Source of the DNA: an uncultured Mycoplasmatota bacterium
Lineage (GTDB): Bacteria; Bacillota_I; Bacilli_A; RF39; UBA660
Assembly (NCBI GenBank): GCA_900552235.1
Contig: URYZ01000007.1
Coordinates: 1-34,953, forward strand
Reading direction: 5' to 3'
DNA: 34,953 bases
This document shows positions 21,673 to 29,837 of this stretch, piece by piece. The position numbers and the translations under genes were made by a program. The notes under the pieces were generated by a model. It saw only the letters and a program-made list of their open reading frames with translations. It was not told where the DNA came from and searched no databases. The stretch's first letter is position 1; the number at the start of each line of letters is the position of its first letter.

Positions 21673-23436
21673 ATGTTAGCTAATATAATAACAATAATAA
21701 GACTTCTTCTTATTATTCCACTTAGTGTATTATTGTATAATAAAGGAATACAAAACATAATTTCCGCTTGTTTATTTGTTTTTATAATACTAACAGATTT
21801 TTTAGATGGATATGTGGCAAGAAAATATAAACAGGTAACTAAATTTGGAAAATTAATTGATCCAATTGTTGATAAATTATTGATTGTGGTTGTAACTGTT
21901 TTATTAATAATTAAAAATATAATTCCTGTATATAGTTTATTTATCTTTATAAGAGATATAGTTATTTGGACTTCAGCTTTAATTATAATGAAAAAAAAGA
22001 AGATAATTCTTTCGTCTAATATTTATGGAAAAACAAAAACAGTTCTTCATTTCTTTGCGATTCTTTTTGTCCTAATTATAGGAAAGTGGAATATGATATC
22101 ATTTGATCTTCTTGTTTTAAGTTTTGCAACATTATTTCCTGAATTAGTTTATGGTTATAAGACTTATTTAAAAAAAGATAAATATGAAGAGATAGTTAAC
22201 AAAAAAAATAATGGTTTAGTATTATCATATAAAGAAATGGATATGTATTTTAATGCTTACTTAAATAATAATATAAATGATGAAGTTATGACAAAATTAT
22301 TAAAAGCTATTTGTAAAAAAGGTCTTAATGATAAAGAAATAATAGATTTAACAGATATATTTATAAAAAGTGGTGATACTCTTAATTTAGATTATTTAGG
22401 TGTTACAGTTGATAAACATTCAACTGGAGGAGTAGGAGATAAAACAACTTTGATTCTAGCTCCTTTATTAGCAGCATGTGATGTATTAATGCCTAAAATG
22501 AGTGGAAGAGGTTTAGGTTTTACGGGTGGTACAATAGATAAATTAGAAAGTATAAATGTAAATGTTAATTTAAGTGAGGAAGACTTTATAAAAACAGTTA
22601 AAGAAATTGGTTTTTGTGTTATTAGTCAAACAAAAAATATCTGTTTAATGGATAAAAAAATATATGCTTTAAGGGATGTAACAAATACAACTGAAAGTAT
22701 TGGTTTAATTGCTAGTTCAATTATGAGTAAAAAAATAGCATGTGGGGCAAGTAAAATTCTTATTGATATAAAAATAGGAAATGGGGCATTAATAAAAAAT
22801 TATGATGATGCCATAAAACTTGCTAAAATTATGAAAAAAATAGGCAAACATTATAATAGAGAAGTTGTTTGTATGTTAACTGATATGAATGTTCCTTTAG
22901 GAAGTAATGTTGGAAATAAAATAGAGGTAATGGAAGTATTAGATATTTTACAAAATAAAAAAGATAATTTATTAAAATCATTAGTAATTGATATGGCAAC
23001 AGAAATTGTTATGCTTGCAAAAAATATGCCAAAACAAGATGCGAAAAAAGAAGTTGTTACTAATTTAGAAAATGGTAAAGCTTATGAAAAATTTACCTCT
23101 TTTGTAACACGACAAGGAGGAAGTATAAATAATTTAAAACTTAAAAAAGGTGTTAACATTTTAAGTGAAAAAGAAGGTTATTTAAGAGAAATAAATGCTT
23201 TAGAAATAGGTAAGCTTTCTTGTAAATTAGGTTCAGGACGAGTAAAAAAAGAAGATAATATTGATTATGATGCTGGTGTAATATTAAAAAAGGATATAGG
23301 TAGTTATGTAAAAAAAGGTGATATTTTATGTACAATATATGGAAAAAAACAAGAAAGTATTGATGTTAGTAAAATATTTAAAATAACAAAAAATAAACCA
23401 AAGAAAAAAGAAAGTTTAATTATTGAGATAATTTAA
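21673..23436 (+). CDS. Fusion: CDP-alcohol phosphatidyltransferase (PgsA-like) + pyrimidine-nucleoside phosphorylase
   Basis: One uninterrupted frame of 587 residues joins two enzymes. Residues 1-165 are a complete multi-helix CDP-alcohol phosphatidyltransferase with the full motif D42xxDG46xxAR50...G59xxxD63xxxD67; PgsA makes phosphatidylglycerol phosphate at the membrane. Residues 170-587 are a nearly full-length pyrimidine or thymidine phosphorylase: KHSTGGVGDKTTL (248-260), MSGRGLGFTGGTIDKLE (276-292), Arg334 in YALRDVT, and Ser349/Lys353 in SIMSK, matching E. coli thymidine phosphorylase Arg171, Ser186 and Lys190. The His common in GRGLGHTGG is Phe283. The phosphorylase half has no start codon or ribosome-binding site at the junction. 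ATG 21673 is chosen because GGGTG precedes it and the family begins LANIIT; GTG 21664 is also open. Confidence 0.85.
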   Translation: MLANIITIIRLLLIIPLSVLLYNKGIQNIISACLFVFIILTDFLDGYVARKYKQVTKFGKLIDPIVDKLLIVVVTVLLIIKNIIPVYSLFIFIRDIVIWTSALIIMKKKKIILSSNIYGKTKTVLHFFAILFVLIIGKWNMISFDLLVLSFATLFPELVYGYKTYLKKDKYEEIVNKKNNGLVLSYKEMDMYFNAYLNNNINDEVMTKLLKAICKKGLNDKEIIDLTDIFIKSGDTLNLDYLGVTVDKHSTGGVGDKTTLILAPLLAACDVLMPKMSGRGLGFTGGTIDKLESINVNVNLSEEDFIKTVKEIGFCVISQTKNICLMDKKIYALRDVTNTTESIGLIASSIMSKKIACGASKILIDIKIGNGALIKNYDDAIKLAKIMKKIGKHYNREVVCMLTDMNVPLGSNVGNKIEVMEVLDILQNKKDNLLKSLVIDMATEIVMLAKNMPKQDAKKEVVTNLENGKAYEKFTSFVTRQGGSINNLKLKKGVNILSEKEGYLREINALEIGKLSCKLGSGRVKKEDNIDYDAGVILKKDIGSYVKKGDILCTIYGKKQESIDVSKIFKITKNKPKKKESLIIEII

Positions 23437-23448
23437 GATAAATAATTT

Positions 23449-23490
23449 ATAAGGTATAAAATTCAACATAATTTTATACCTTATTTTTTT
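23449..23490 (+). terminator. Terminator after the pgsA-PyNP fusion
   Basis: The perfect 15-bp stem, ATAAGGTATAAAATT (23449-23463) with its complement (23470-23484), has a 6-nt loop and T to 23490. Strongest hairpin in the window. Confidence 0.9.
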
Positions 23491-23511
23491 ATAATAAATT
23501 TGGTGATGATT

Positions 23512-23682
23512 ATGAAAGTTAAAATATTTGATGAAGAAAGTGAAAAAGACTTAGAAGAAAAACTAAATGATTTTTTAAGTGATTTTGATGGTGAAATAGT
23601 GGATATAAAATTTCAAGTTAGTGTATCTATATTTAGTGAAGAACAAATATATTGTTTTTCAGGAATGATAATTTATAAATAA
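23512..23682 (+). CDS. Cse60-like small protein
   Basis: A 56-residue protein: MKVKIFDEESEKDLEEKLNDFL at the start and EEQIYCFSGMIIYK at the end, the pattern of the Bacillus sporulation protein Cse60 family (PF10957). In Bacillus cse60 is a sigma-E-dependent gene of unknown function; family members also occur outside spore formers. GGTGAT four bases before ATG 23512 fixes the start. Its 3' end forms one arm of its own terminator. No sporulation genes are otherwise seen here. Confidence 0.75.
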   Translation: MKVKIFDEESEKDLEEKLNDFLSDFDGEIVDIKFQVSVSIFSEEQIYCFSGMIIYK

Positions 23683-23698
23683 AAAAATTATCATTTTT
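23665..23698 (+). terminator. Terminator of the Cse60-like gene
   Basis: Stem ATGATAATTT (23665-23674) / AAATTATCAT (23685-23694) has T to 23698. The left arm lies in the last codons of the gene, and the right end overlaps the 3' end of the converging murE-type gene. Confidence 0.7.
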
Positions 23699-25070
23699 CT
23701 TTTGATAATTTTTTAAAATATGATTTTATAACATTTAAATCACTATATTTTATATATTTGTCATCTATTGCCATATAATTATCTAAACCTTTTCCAAGAA
23801 TTAATAAAGTATCATTTTCTTTTGCTAAAGATAAGGCTTTAAAAATAGCTTTTGTTCTATTTTCAATTATTTCATAATTATTATTTTTAACTTTAGATGT
23901 CATATCACTTATGATACTTTCTATGTTTTCATTTCTTGGATCATCCATAGTAAATATAACTTTATTGGAATAATTTGTTACTATTTTTCCAATTTCACTT
24001 CTTTTATCTTTATATCTTTTACCGGCACATCCTACTACTGTTATGATATTTCCTTTTTTAACCTTATTAAAAAAATTTAATACTTCATATGTTGCGTTTG
24101 TTGTATGGGCATAATCTAAAATAATATCATAATTTTGTTTAAAATCTATTTTTTGAAGTCTTCCAGGAACTTGTTTAAGTTTTTTAATATTATTTATGAT
24201 AGATGGCATGTCTATATTAAAACAGTTTAATGTTATAATTGCAGCAACTAAATTATAAACGTTAAATTTTCCAAGTAAAGGACTTGTAATATTGTAAATT
24301 TTGTTATTTACTTTAAGGTTAAAAGTAGTTTTATCATTGTATTCATTTATATTATAAAAATAATAATTACATTTTTTACTAGTTCCATATGTTATTATAT
24401 TTTTATTGCATCTTTTTTTTATATAATTAAAGTGTTTGTCATCTTTATTCAAAATACATAATTTTGCTTGTTTAAATAGTTTTGTTTTGGAATCTAAATA
24501 GTTTTTAAATGTTTTATGAATATTTAAATGATCTTTATTTATATTGGTTAAAATAGCTATATCAAAATTAATGTTATGACATCTATTATGAAGCATTGCT
24601 TCACTTGATACTTCCATGATTAGACTATTATAATTATTTTTATTTAATATATTAAAGTATTTAAATAAAGTATCAAGACTAGGTGTTGTATTTTTTGTTT
24701 TAATAACTTTTTCTTTTAAGACAAAACCATTTGTACCTAGATAAGAAGAATTAATATAGTTATTTAATAAATCGTTTATAATCATTGCTGTTGTTGTTTT
24801 TCCATCAGTTCCTGTTATTCCAACAAGTTTTAAATTATCAAGTGGATAATTATAATAATTATTTAATATTTGGTAGTATGTATCATTAGTGTTTTGTACT
24901 TTTATAAACATTTTATTATTAGGTTTTATATCTTTATCTATAATAATGGCCTTACACCCATTTTTAATTGCATCACTTATATATTTGTGTCTATCATCAT
25001 ATATATCATGGGTACATATAAAAATGTCACCTTTTTTTATGTGCTTTGAATTGTTTTTAAATTTTAACAT
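23691..25070 (-). CDS. murE: MurE-type UDP-MurNAc-tripeptide ligase
   Basis: A 459-residue Mur ligase. GITGTDGKTTT (84-94) is the ATP-binding loop. EVSSEAML contains the MurE-specific motif near 153-160, SKTKLF the carbamylated-Lys region (about 194-199), and DYAHTTNA the C-terminal domain entry. MurE adds the third amino acid (mDAP or Lys) to UDP-MurNAc-Ala-Glu in peptidoglycan synthesis. The specificity loop reads DDPR (376-379), not the mDAP-typical DNPR, so the amino acid used cannot be assigned. The N-terminal domain is short. It starts 1 base after the TAA of the small Met/Asn-rich gene with no ribosome-binding site of its own, so translational coupling is likely. A second MurE-like paralogue elsewhere cannot be excluded. 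Confidence 0.85.
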   Translation of the reverse strand: MLKFKNNSKHIKKGDIFICTHDIYDDRHKYISDAIKNGCKAIIIDKDIKPNNKMFIKVQNTNDTYYQILNNYYNYPLDNLKLVGITGTDGKTTTAMIINDLLNNYINSSYLGTNGFVLKEKVIKTKNTTPSLDTLFKYFNILNKNNYNSLIMEVSSEAMLHNRCHNINFDIAILTNINKDHLNIHKTFKNYLDSKTKLFKQAKLCILNKDDKHFNYIKKRCNKNIITYGTSKKCNYYFYNINEYNDKTTFNLKVNNKIYNITSPLLGKFNVYNLVAAIITLNCFNIDMPSIINNIKKLKQVPGRLQKIDFKQNYDIILDYAHTTNATYEVLNFFNKVKKGNIITVVGCAGKRYKDKRSEIGKIVTNYSNKVIFTMDDPRNENIESIISDMTSKVKNNNYEIIENRTKAIFKALSLAKENDTLLILGKGLDNYMAIDDKYIKYSDLNVIKSYFKKLSKEK

Positions 25071-25071
25071 A

Positions 25072-25302
25072 TTACATCATGTGCATACTAGAAGTATAGT
25101 TGTAATTATAATCTAAATTATTTGGTGTAGAGTTAGTCCCATTTAATTTTTTTTCAATATTAGCAACCTTTCTTTCAAGTGTTTGTAATCTTTGTTCAAT
25201 TAAATTATAGTCATATCCTGATTGAAAATTGTTTGGCATCATTGGCATTTGATTATTAGGCATCATGTTTGGATTAAAACCAAATGGCATATTTGTATTC
25301 AT
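25072..25302 (-). CDS. Small Met/Asn/Pro-rich protein upstream of murE (unknown)
   Basis: A 76-residue protein of three parts: an N-terminal low-complexity stretch rich in Met, Asn and Pro (1-28), a central coiled-coil heptad segment (LIEQRLQTLERKVANIEKKL, about 34-53), and an Asn/Tyr tail ending HMM. AAGGAGG precedes ATG 25302. It ends one base before the murE-type start and must be cotranslated with it. It resembles no enzyme; oligomeric scaffold or spore-coat-like proteins have this composition, but I assign no function. Confidence 0.65.
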   Translation of the reverse strand: MNTNMPFGFNPNMMPNNQMPMMPNNFQSGYDYNLIEQRLQTLERKVANIEKKLNGTNSTPNNLDYNYNYTSSMHMM

Positions 25303-25379
25303 ATAATTCCTCCTTTTTTCTAAAGTATTATATGTAATTTTTGTTTTTATGTTAAATTATTTATAAAAAGCAAAAAACG

Positions 25380-25408
25380 TTGACACAAAAACAAATGTTT
25401 GATATTAT
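25380..25408 (+). promoter_or_regulatory. Strong promoter upstream of the BRO-N fragment
   Basis: Consensus -35 TTGACA (25380-25385) and -10 TATTAT (25403-25408) are 17 bp apart, giving a 5' leader of about 70 bases before ATG 25484. Confidence 0.65.
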
Positions 25409-25483
25409 ATATGTGGTAAGAAGAATTAATAACAAAAGATATTTAAATGCATAAAAGTTATAAATATATTGAAGGAGGTATAT

Positions 25484-25765
25484 ATGGAAGAAAGTAAAAT
25501 GCATTTAATAAATAAGTTATTTAATAATGAAACGATAAGGACAATATGGGATAAAGAACAGGAAAAATATTATGTTAGTGTAGTGGATGTTGTTGGTGTA
25601 TTGTCCGGAAGTGAAAATCCAAGAGATTATTGGAAAGTATTAAAACACAGATTAAAAAAAGAGGGAAATAAGTCGGTTACAAATTGTAACCAACTGAAAT
25701 TGAAGTCAAAAGATGGAAAATATTATAATACTGATGTATGTGATATTGAGGGGATGTTTATGTAA
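25484..25765 (+). CDS. Truncated BRO-N (phage antirepressor-type) protein
   Basis: 93 residues from ATG 25484, which has a perfect AAGGAGGT 5 bases upstream; the TTG at 25469 is rejected. The sequence contains the BRO-N pattern: IRTIWDKEQEKYYVSVVDVVGVL, then SENPRDYWKVLKHRLKKEG and YYNTDVCDIEGMF. Full proteins of this type continue after DxEG with a conserved helix and a C-terminal domain to about 250-280 residues. Here the frame stops after GMFM, so only the DNA-binding domain is left. It sits directly before the DpnII-type system. It may be a phage relic or a minimal regulator kept for control of the adjoining locus. Confidence 0.7.
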   Translation: MEESKMHLINKLFNNETIRTIWDKEQEKYYVSVVDVVGVLSGSENPRDYWKVLKHRLKKEGNKSVTNCNQLKLKSKDGKYYNTDVCDIEGMFM

Positions 25766-25857
25766 TTAAATTTAGTGAATGATGACAAAAATGTTAATTA
25801 AATGTTGATAGTATGATATAATAAAAATATCTAGTTATGTGAAAGATGGTGATATTG

Positions 25858-26700
25858 ATGATAAAAGGTAAACCCTTTGTAAAGTGGGCAGGTGGAAAAA
25901 GACAAATTATTGATATGTTAATTAAGTATGCTCCAAGAGAATTTAATACATATTATGAACCATTTGTAGGTGGAGGTGCTTTATTTTTTGAATTATCACC
26001 TAAGAAAGGTGTTATTAATGATTCAAATGAAGAACTTATAAATATATATAAATGTTTATGTAATGAAGATAAGTTTAAAAAAATGTGTAGCGTGTTAAAT
26101 CATTATGAAAAAGAACATAATGAAGAGTTTTATTACAAAATAAGAAATAAAGATAGAAATAAAAATGCATATAATAAATTAGCTGATTATACAAAAGCTG
26201 CTAGAACTATATATTTAAATAAAGCTTGTTTTAATGGATTATATAGAGTTAATAGTAAAAATGAATTTAATGTTCCATTTGGCAAAAAGAATAAAGTTAA
26301 TACTTATGATGGTAGTAACTTAATAACAGTTAGTAATTATTTGACATTAAATAATATAAAAATATGCAATGAGGATTTTGAAAAATCCGTAAAAACTGCC
26401 AAAAAAGGTGATTTTGTTTATTTTGATCCTCCGTATGATTCTGATACTTCAACATTTAATAGTTATACGGAAGAAGGGTTTGGTAAAGAAGAACAAAAGC
26501 GTCTTGCTAAGGTGTTTAAAGAACTAGACAAAAAAGGTGTTTATGTTATGCTTTCTAATCATAATACAGTGTTAGTTAATGAATTGTATAAAGATTATAA
26601 TATTCATGTAATTGAAGCCAAAAGAAACATTAATTCTAATGGTAAAAAAAGAGGCAAAGTAGAGGAAGTAATTATTACAAATTACAATAATACGTTATGA
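25858..26700 (+). CDS. dpnM: DpnM-type adenine-N6 DNA methyltransferase (GATC)
   Basis: 280 residues, D12/Dam class (alpha group). KPFVKWAGGKRQI is the N-terminal signature, PFVGGGAL (35-42) binds AdoMet, and DPPY (190-193) is the catalytic motif. It methylates adenine in GATC on double-stranded DNA and protects the genome from the DpnII-type nuclease encoded two genes on. GGTGAT four bases before ATG 25858 supports that start over 25846. An extended -10 (TGATATAAT near 25816-25824) may drive the operon. Overlaps the next gene by 4 bp. Confidence 0.92.
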   Translation: MIKGKPFVKWAGGKRQIIDMLIKYAPREFNTYYEPFVGGGALFFELSPKKGVINDSNEELINIYKCLCNEDKFKKMCSVLNHYEKEHNEEFYYKIRNKDRNKNAYNKLADYTKAARTIYLNKACFNGLYRVNSKNEFNVPFGKKNKVNTYDGSNLITVSNYLTLNNIKICNEDFEKSVKTAKKGDFVYFDPPYDSDTSTFNSYTEEGFGKEEQKRLAKVFKELDKKGVYVMLSNHNTVLVNELYKDYNIHVIEAKRNINSNGKKRGKVEEVIITNYNNTL

Positions 26701-27479
26701 AAAAAGAAAGTAGTGATAAATTAAAGCCATATTATCAGGCTGATAATTTTACATTGTTATGTGGAGATTCTTTTGAAATATTAAAAAAATTAAAGCCCAA
26801 AAGTATTGATATGATATTTGCTGATCCACCATATTTTTTATCTAACGATGGAATTACTTGTAATGGTGGTAAGATGGTATCTGTCAATAAAGGAGAATGG
26901 GATAGGACAGTTAGTATAAAAGAAAAACATTTATATAATAAAAAATGGATTAAATTATGTAAAAGGGTATTAAAGGATGATGGTACAATATGGATAAGTG
27001 GTACAATGCATAATATATATTCAATTGGTATGGCGCTTGAAGAAGAAGGGTTTAAAATAATAAACAATATTACTTGGAAAAAATTAAATCCTCCTCCTAA
27101 TATAAGTTGCCGTGCATTTGTTCATTCTACTGAGACAATTTTATGGGCTAAAAAAGATATTAAAAACATAAAACATAAATTTAATTATGATATTATGAAA
27201 AAGATAAATAACAACAAACAAATGAAAGATGTTTGGGAAACGTCACTTACTAAACCTAGTGAAAAGTTTTGTGGTAAGCATCCAACACAAAAGCCAATGG
27301 AATTGTTAAATAGAATTATACTTGCTTCAACTGATGAAGATGATTTAATATTAGATCCATTTAATGGAAGTGGTACAACGGGAATAGTAGCCAATAAATT
27401 AAATAGAAAATATATTGGAATAGAAAGTGAAAAAGAATATTTGAATTTAACTATAAGAAGAAAGGAAAATAATAAATGA
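26697..27479 (+). CDS. dpnA: DpnA-type adenine DNA methyltransferase
   Basis: 260 residues, beta-group amino-MTase. The motif order is DPPY first (43-46) and FNGSGTTG last (about 221-228), the reverse of the D12 enzyme before it. The DpnA proteins of the DpnII system methylate GATC also in single-stranded DNA, which protects incoming plasmid DNA during transformation. KHPTQKP is the conserved segment before the AdoMet motif. ATGA overlaps join it to both neighbours, giving the order dpnM-dpnA-dpnB known from Streptococcus pneumoniae. Confidence 0.9.
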   Translation: MKKESSDKLKPYYQADNFTLLCGDSFEILKKLKPKSIDMIFADPPYFLSNDGITCNGGKMVSVNKGEWDRTVSIKEKHLYNKKWIKLCKRVLKDDGTIWISGTMHNIYSIGMALEEEGFKIINNITWKKLNPPPNISCRAFVHSTETILWAKKDIKNIKHKFNYDIMKKINNNKQMKDVWETSLTKPSEKFCGKHPTQKPMELLNRIILASTDEDDLILDPFNGSGTTGIVANKLNRKYIGIESEKEYLNLTIRRKENNK

Positions 27480-28378
27480 AACGTGATTTTAATGATTTAA
27501 TGTTATCTTTAAAGAAAAGCATAACTCCAGCAGATTTTTTTGTTGATTTTCAAAAAGTATATATAAGTATTAAGGAATATGAAATACATTTAAATATATT
27601 AAATTCATTAATAGGAAAGAAAAATATAGAAGAAGAATTTGTTGAATTGGTAAAAAAGTATCCAGAAGTTATGAAATCAATTCCAATTTTGCTTGCAACT
27701 CATGAACATAAATTTGATATTATAAATGCTCCAACTGTAGATATGTATGACTCAATAAAAAATAAAAATTTTAAATTTTTGGAGGAAAAATTCATATGCT
27801 ATGATTTTGAAAAAATAGAACATCCAATAGATGATTATGCAAAGTTTTTAAGAAATAGTGGTTTATTTGAATTAATTAGTGATAGAAAAATTAAAAATCT
27901 TGTTGATTATGCAATAGGGATAGAAGTGGGACTTGATTCTAACACTAGAAAAAACAGAAGTGGTAGAATTATGGAAGATGTTGTAGAAAAATTTTTCCAA
28001 ATTTCTAAAATAAGTTATGAAAAACAAATGAGTTATAAAGATATTGATAGTAAATATGGTACTAACTTATGTTCAATAGGGAAATCAACTAAAAAATTTG
28101 ATTTTGTTTTTAAAAATAAAAAAGGTGTAATAGTATTGATGGAAGTAAACTTTTATAGAACACAAGGATCCAAACCTAATGAAACTGCTAAAAGTTACAT
28201 AGAACTTAGTAGCAAAATAAAGCAACTTGATAATGTAAGATTTGTTTGGGTTACAGATGGTCATGGTTGGATAAGCTCAAGATTAAACTTAGAAGATGCA
28301 TATGATAATATAGATTATCTTTATACTTTAAAAGATTTAGAAGACGGTATTTTGGAAAAGATAAATAATGGTAATTAA
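27476..28378 (+). CDS. dpnB: DpnII-type restriction endonuclease (GATC)
   Basis: 300 residues matching the DpnII/MboI family by position and sequence: DFNDLMLSLKKSITPADFFVDF at the N terminus, NRSGRIMEDVVEKFF in the middle, and FDFVFKNKKGVIVLMEVNFY as the likely nuclease core with Asp and Glu. It cuts unmethylated GATC. GATC sites occur widely in this window, including in these genes, so the methylases must be active in the host. Overlaps dpnA by 4 bp and ends in a terminator. Confidence 0.9.
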   Translation: MKRDFNDLMLSLKKSITPADFFVDFQKVYISIKEYEIHLNILNSLIGKKNIEEEFVELVKKYPEVMKSIPILLATHEHKFDIINAPTVDMYDSIKNKNFKFLEEKFICYDFEKIEHPIDDYAKFLRNSGLFELISDRKIKNLVDYAIGIEVGLDSNTRKNRSGRIMEDVVEKFFQISKISYEKQMSYKDIDSKYGTNLCSIGKSTKKFDFVFKNKKGVIVLMEVNFYRTQGSKPNETAKSYIELSSKIKQLDNVRFVWVTDGHGWISSRLNLEDAYDNIDYLYTLKDLEDGILEKINNGN

Positions 28379-28394
28379 TAATTATCATTTTTTT
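28368..28394 (+). terminator. Terminator of the DpnII operon
   Basis: Stem ATGGTAATT (28368-28376) / AATTATCAT (28380-28388) has one G-T pair and a 3-nt loop, then seven T. The left arm lies in the last codons of the nuclease. Confidence 0.75.
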
Positions 28395-28470
28395 ATTTAA
28401 TTACTTTATTTATTTGGTTTAGAATTAAGAATTGTGATATAATAAAATAGCTAGTTAAAGGAATGGTGTT

Positions 28471-29097
28471 ATGAGACTTAGAAATGTAAAAAATAAGGAA
28501 GAAATATTAAGTAGTTGTTCTTTTGTTATAGATAATCCTTCAAATTATAAAGGAAAATGGAATACTCTTTTTAACAATAATAATGAAATAAATATAGAAA
28601 TAGGAACAGGAAAATGTAAATTTATTTATGAAATGGCTTTGAAAAATCCTAATATTAATTATATAGGAATAGAAAAAAGCGCAAGTATACTTGCAATTGC
28701 AACAAAAAGACTTGAAAAGTTAGATAATTTATATTTAATAAATTATGATGCATTAAAACTTGATGAAGTTTTTTCTCATGAAATAGATAAAATATATTTA
28801 AACTTTTCTGATCCATGGCCTAAGAATAGACATGAAAACAGAAGACTTACAAGTCCTAATTTTTTAAAAACTTATGATAAATTATTTAAAAAAGAAAAAA
28901 GAATAGAGTTTAAAACAGATAACATGGGGCTTTTTGAATATTCAATTTGTTCTCTTAGTAATTATGGTTATATTTTTGAAAGTATAAATTTAGATTTGCA
29001 AAACAGTGAAAATAATGATAATATAATGACAGAGTATGAATATAAATTTAGTCAAAAAGGTTTTAAAATTTACAAACTTGTAGCTTTTAAAAAATAA
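28471..29097 (+). CDS. trmB: tRNA (guanine-N7)-methyltransferase TrmB
   Basis: A 208-residue AdoMet-dependent enzyme that makes m7G46 in tRNA. IEIGTGKCKFIYEMA (about 42-56) is the AdoMet loop, NYIGIEKS follows, and NFSDPWPKNRHENRRL (about 111-126) is the TrmB signature with catalytic Asp. AAGGAATGGTG precedes the ATG; a TGATATAAT extended -10 lies at about 28434-28442. It begins a chromosomal block after the restriction island. Confidence 0.95.
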   Translation: MRLRNVKNKEEILSSCSFVIDNPSNYKGKWNTLFNNNNEINIEIGTGKCKFIYEMALKNPNINYIGIEKSASILAIATKRLEKLDNLYLINYDALKLDEVFSHEIDKIYLNFSDPWPKNRHENRRLTSPNFLKTYDKLFKKEKRIEFKTDNMGLFEYSICSLSNYGYIFESINLDLQNSENNDNIMTEYEYKFSQKGFKIYKLVAFKK

Positions 29098-29148
29098 CTA
29101 TTTATATTCTTAAATAAATTTGATATAATAGAGGTGTATAAATAAAAT

Positions 29149-29814
29149 ATGAAGAAAATAATTTTACCTTTAGTAATAATTGTACTTTTACTTACAGGTT
29201 GTAGTATTGTAAAGTTAAATAGTTTATCACTTGATGAAATAGTGGATTATGGTCTTAGTAATACTTATAAAGCTAATAATTCATTTAAAGGATATAAAAT
29301 ATATTTACCAAATGATATGACTATTATTAACGATGAAAAAGAAAATAATGTATTTTATTCTAAAGGACATAAGTATTATTTATATGTAGATATAATTAGT
29401 TATTATAAAAAAATAGTTAATGATTATAAAATAAATGAGGATGAAAAAGCTTTCTATTCTAAAATAATTAATCATAATGGTAATAAAGGCTATGTTCTAA
29501 TAACAAAACAAGATAATAATTATTTTCTTGAAGTTATGTATAATTATTCTAAAATAGAAGTAATAACAGATAATTATAAAGAATCTTTGTTTAAATCAAT
29601 TACTATCTTAAATAACATTAAATATAATGATAAAATAATTGAATCATTAATTGGGGAAAATACGATTAATTATAATGAAGAAGAATATAGTTATTTAAAT
29701 CCTTCAAAAAATACATCATCATTCTTGGAATGGAAAGAAATGTATGGAGATTATAAACCTGAACCTAATGAAATACCAGATGAAGATACGATTGATATAA
29801 AAAAAGATGAATAA
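29149..29814 (+). CDS. Lipoprotein of unknown function
   Basis: 221 residues. The signal peptide has a lipobox LLTGC (cleavage before Cys18). The mature part is rich in Asn, Lys, Tyr and Ile and has no domain I recognise; the C terminus is acidic (EPNEIPDEDTID). GAGGTG lies 12 bases before the ATG. The next gene starts 23 bases after it. Possibly an envelope-stress or division accessory factor by association with the following acidic protein, but this is only position. Confidence 0.7.
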   Translation: MKKIILPLVIIVLLLTGCSIVKLNSLSLDEIVDYGLSNTYKANNSFKGYKIYLPNDMTIINDEKENNVFYSKGHKYYLYVDIISYYKKIVNDYKINEDEKAFYSKIINHNGNKGYVLITKQDNNYFLEVMYNYSKIEVITDNYKESLFKSITILNNIKYNDKIIESLIGENTINYNEEEYSYLNPSKNTSSFLEWKEMYGDYKPEPNEIPDEDTIDIKKDE

Positions 29815-29837
29815 CTTAATATGAAAGGAAGAACAAA

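Noticed and set aside
27185..27394. Minus-strand frame inside dpnA
   Set aside because: A shadow of the methylase; no ribosome-binding site.
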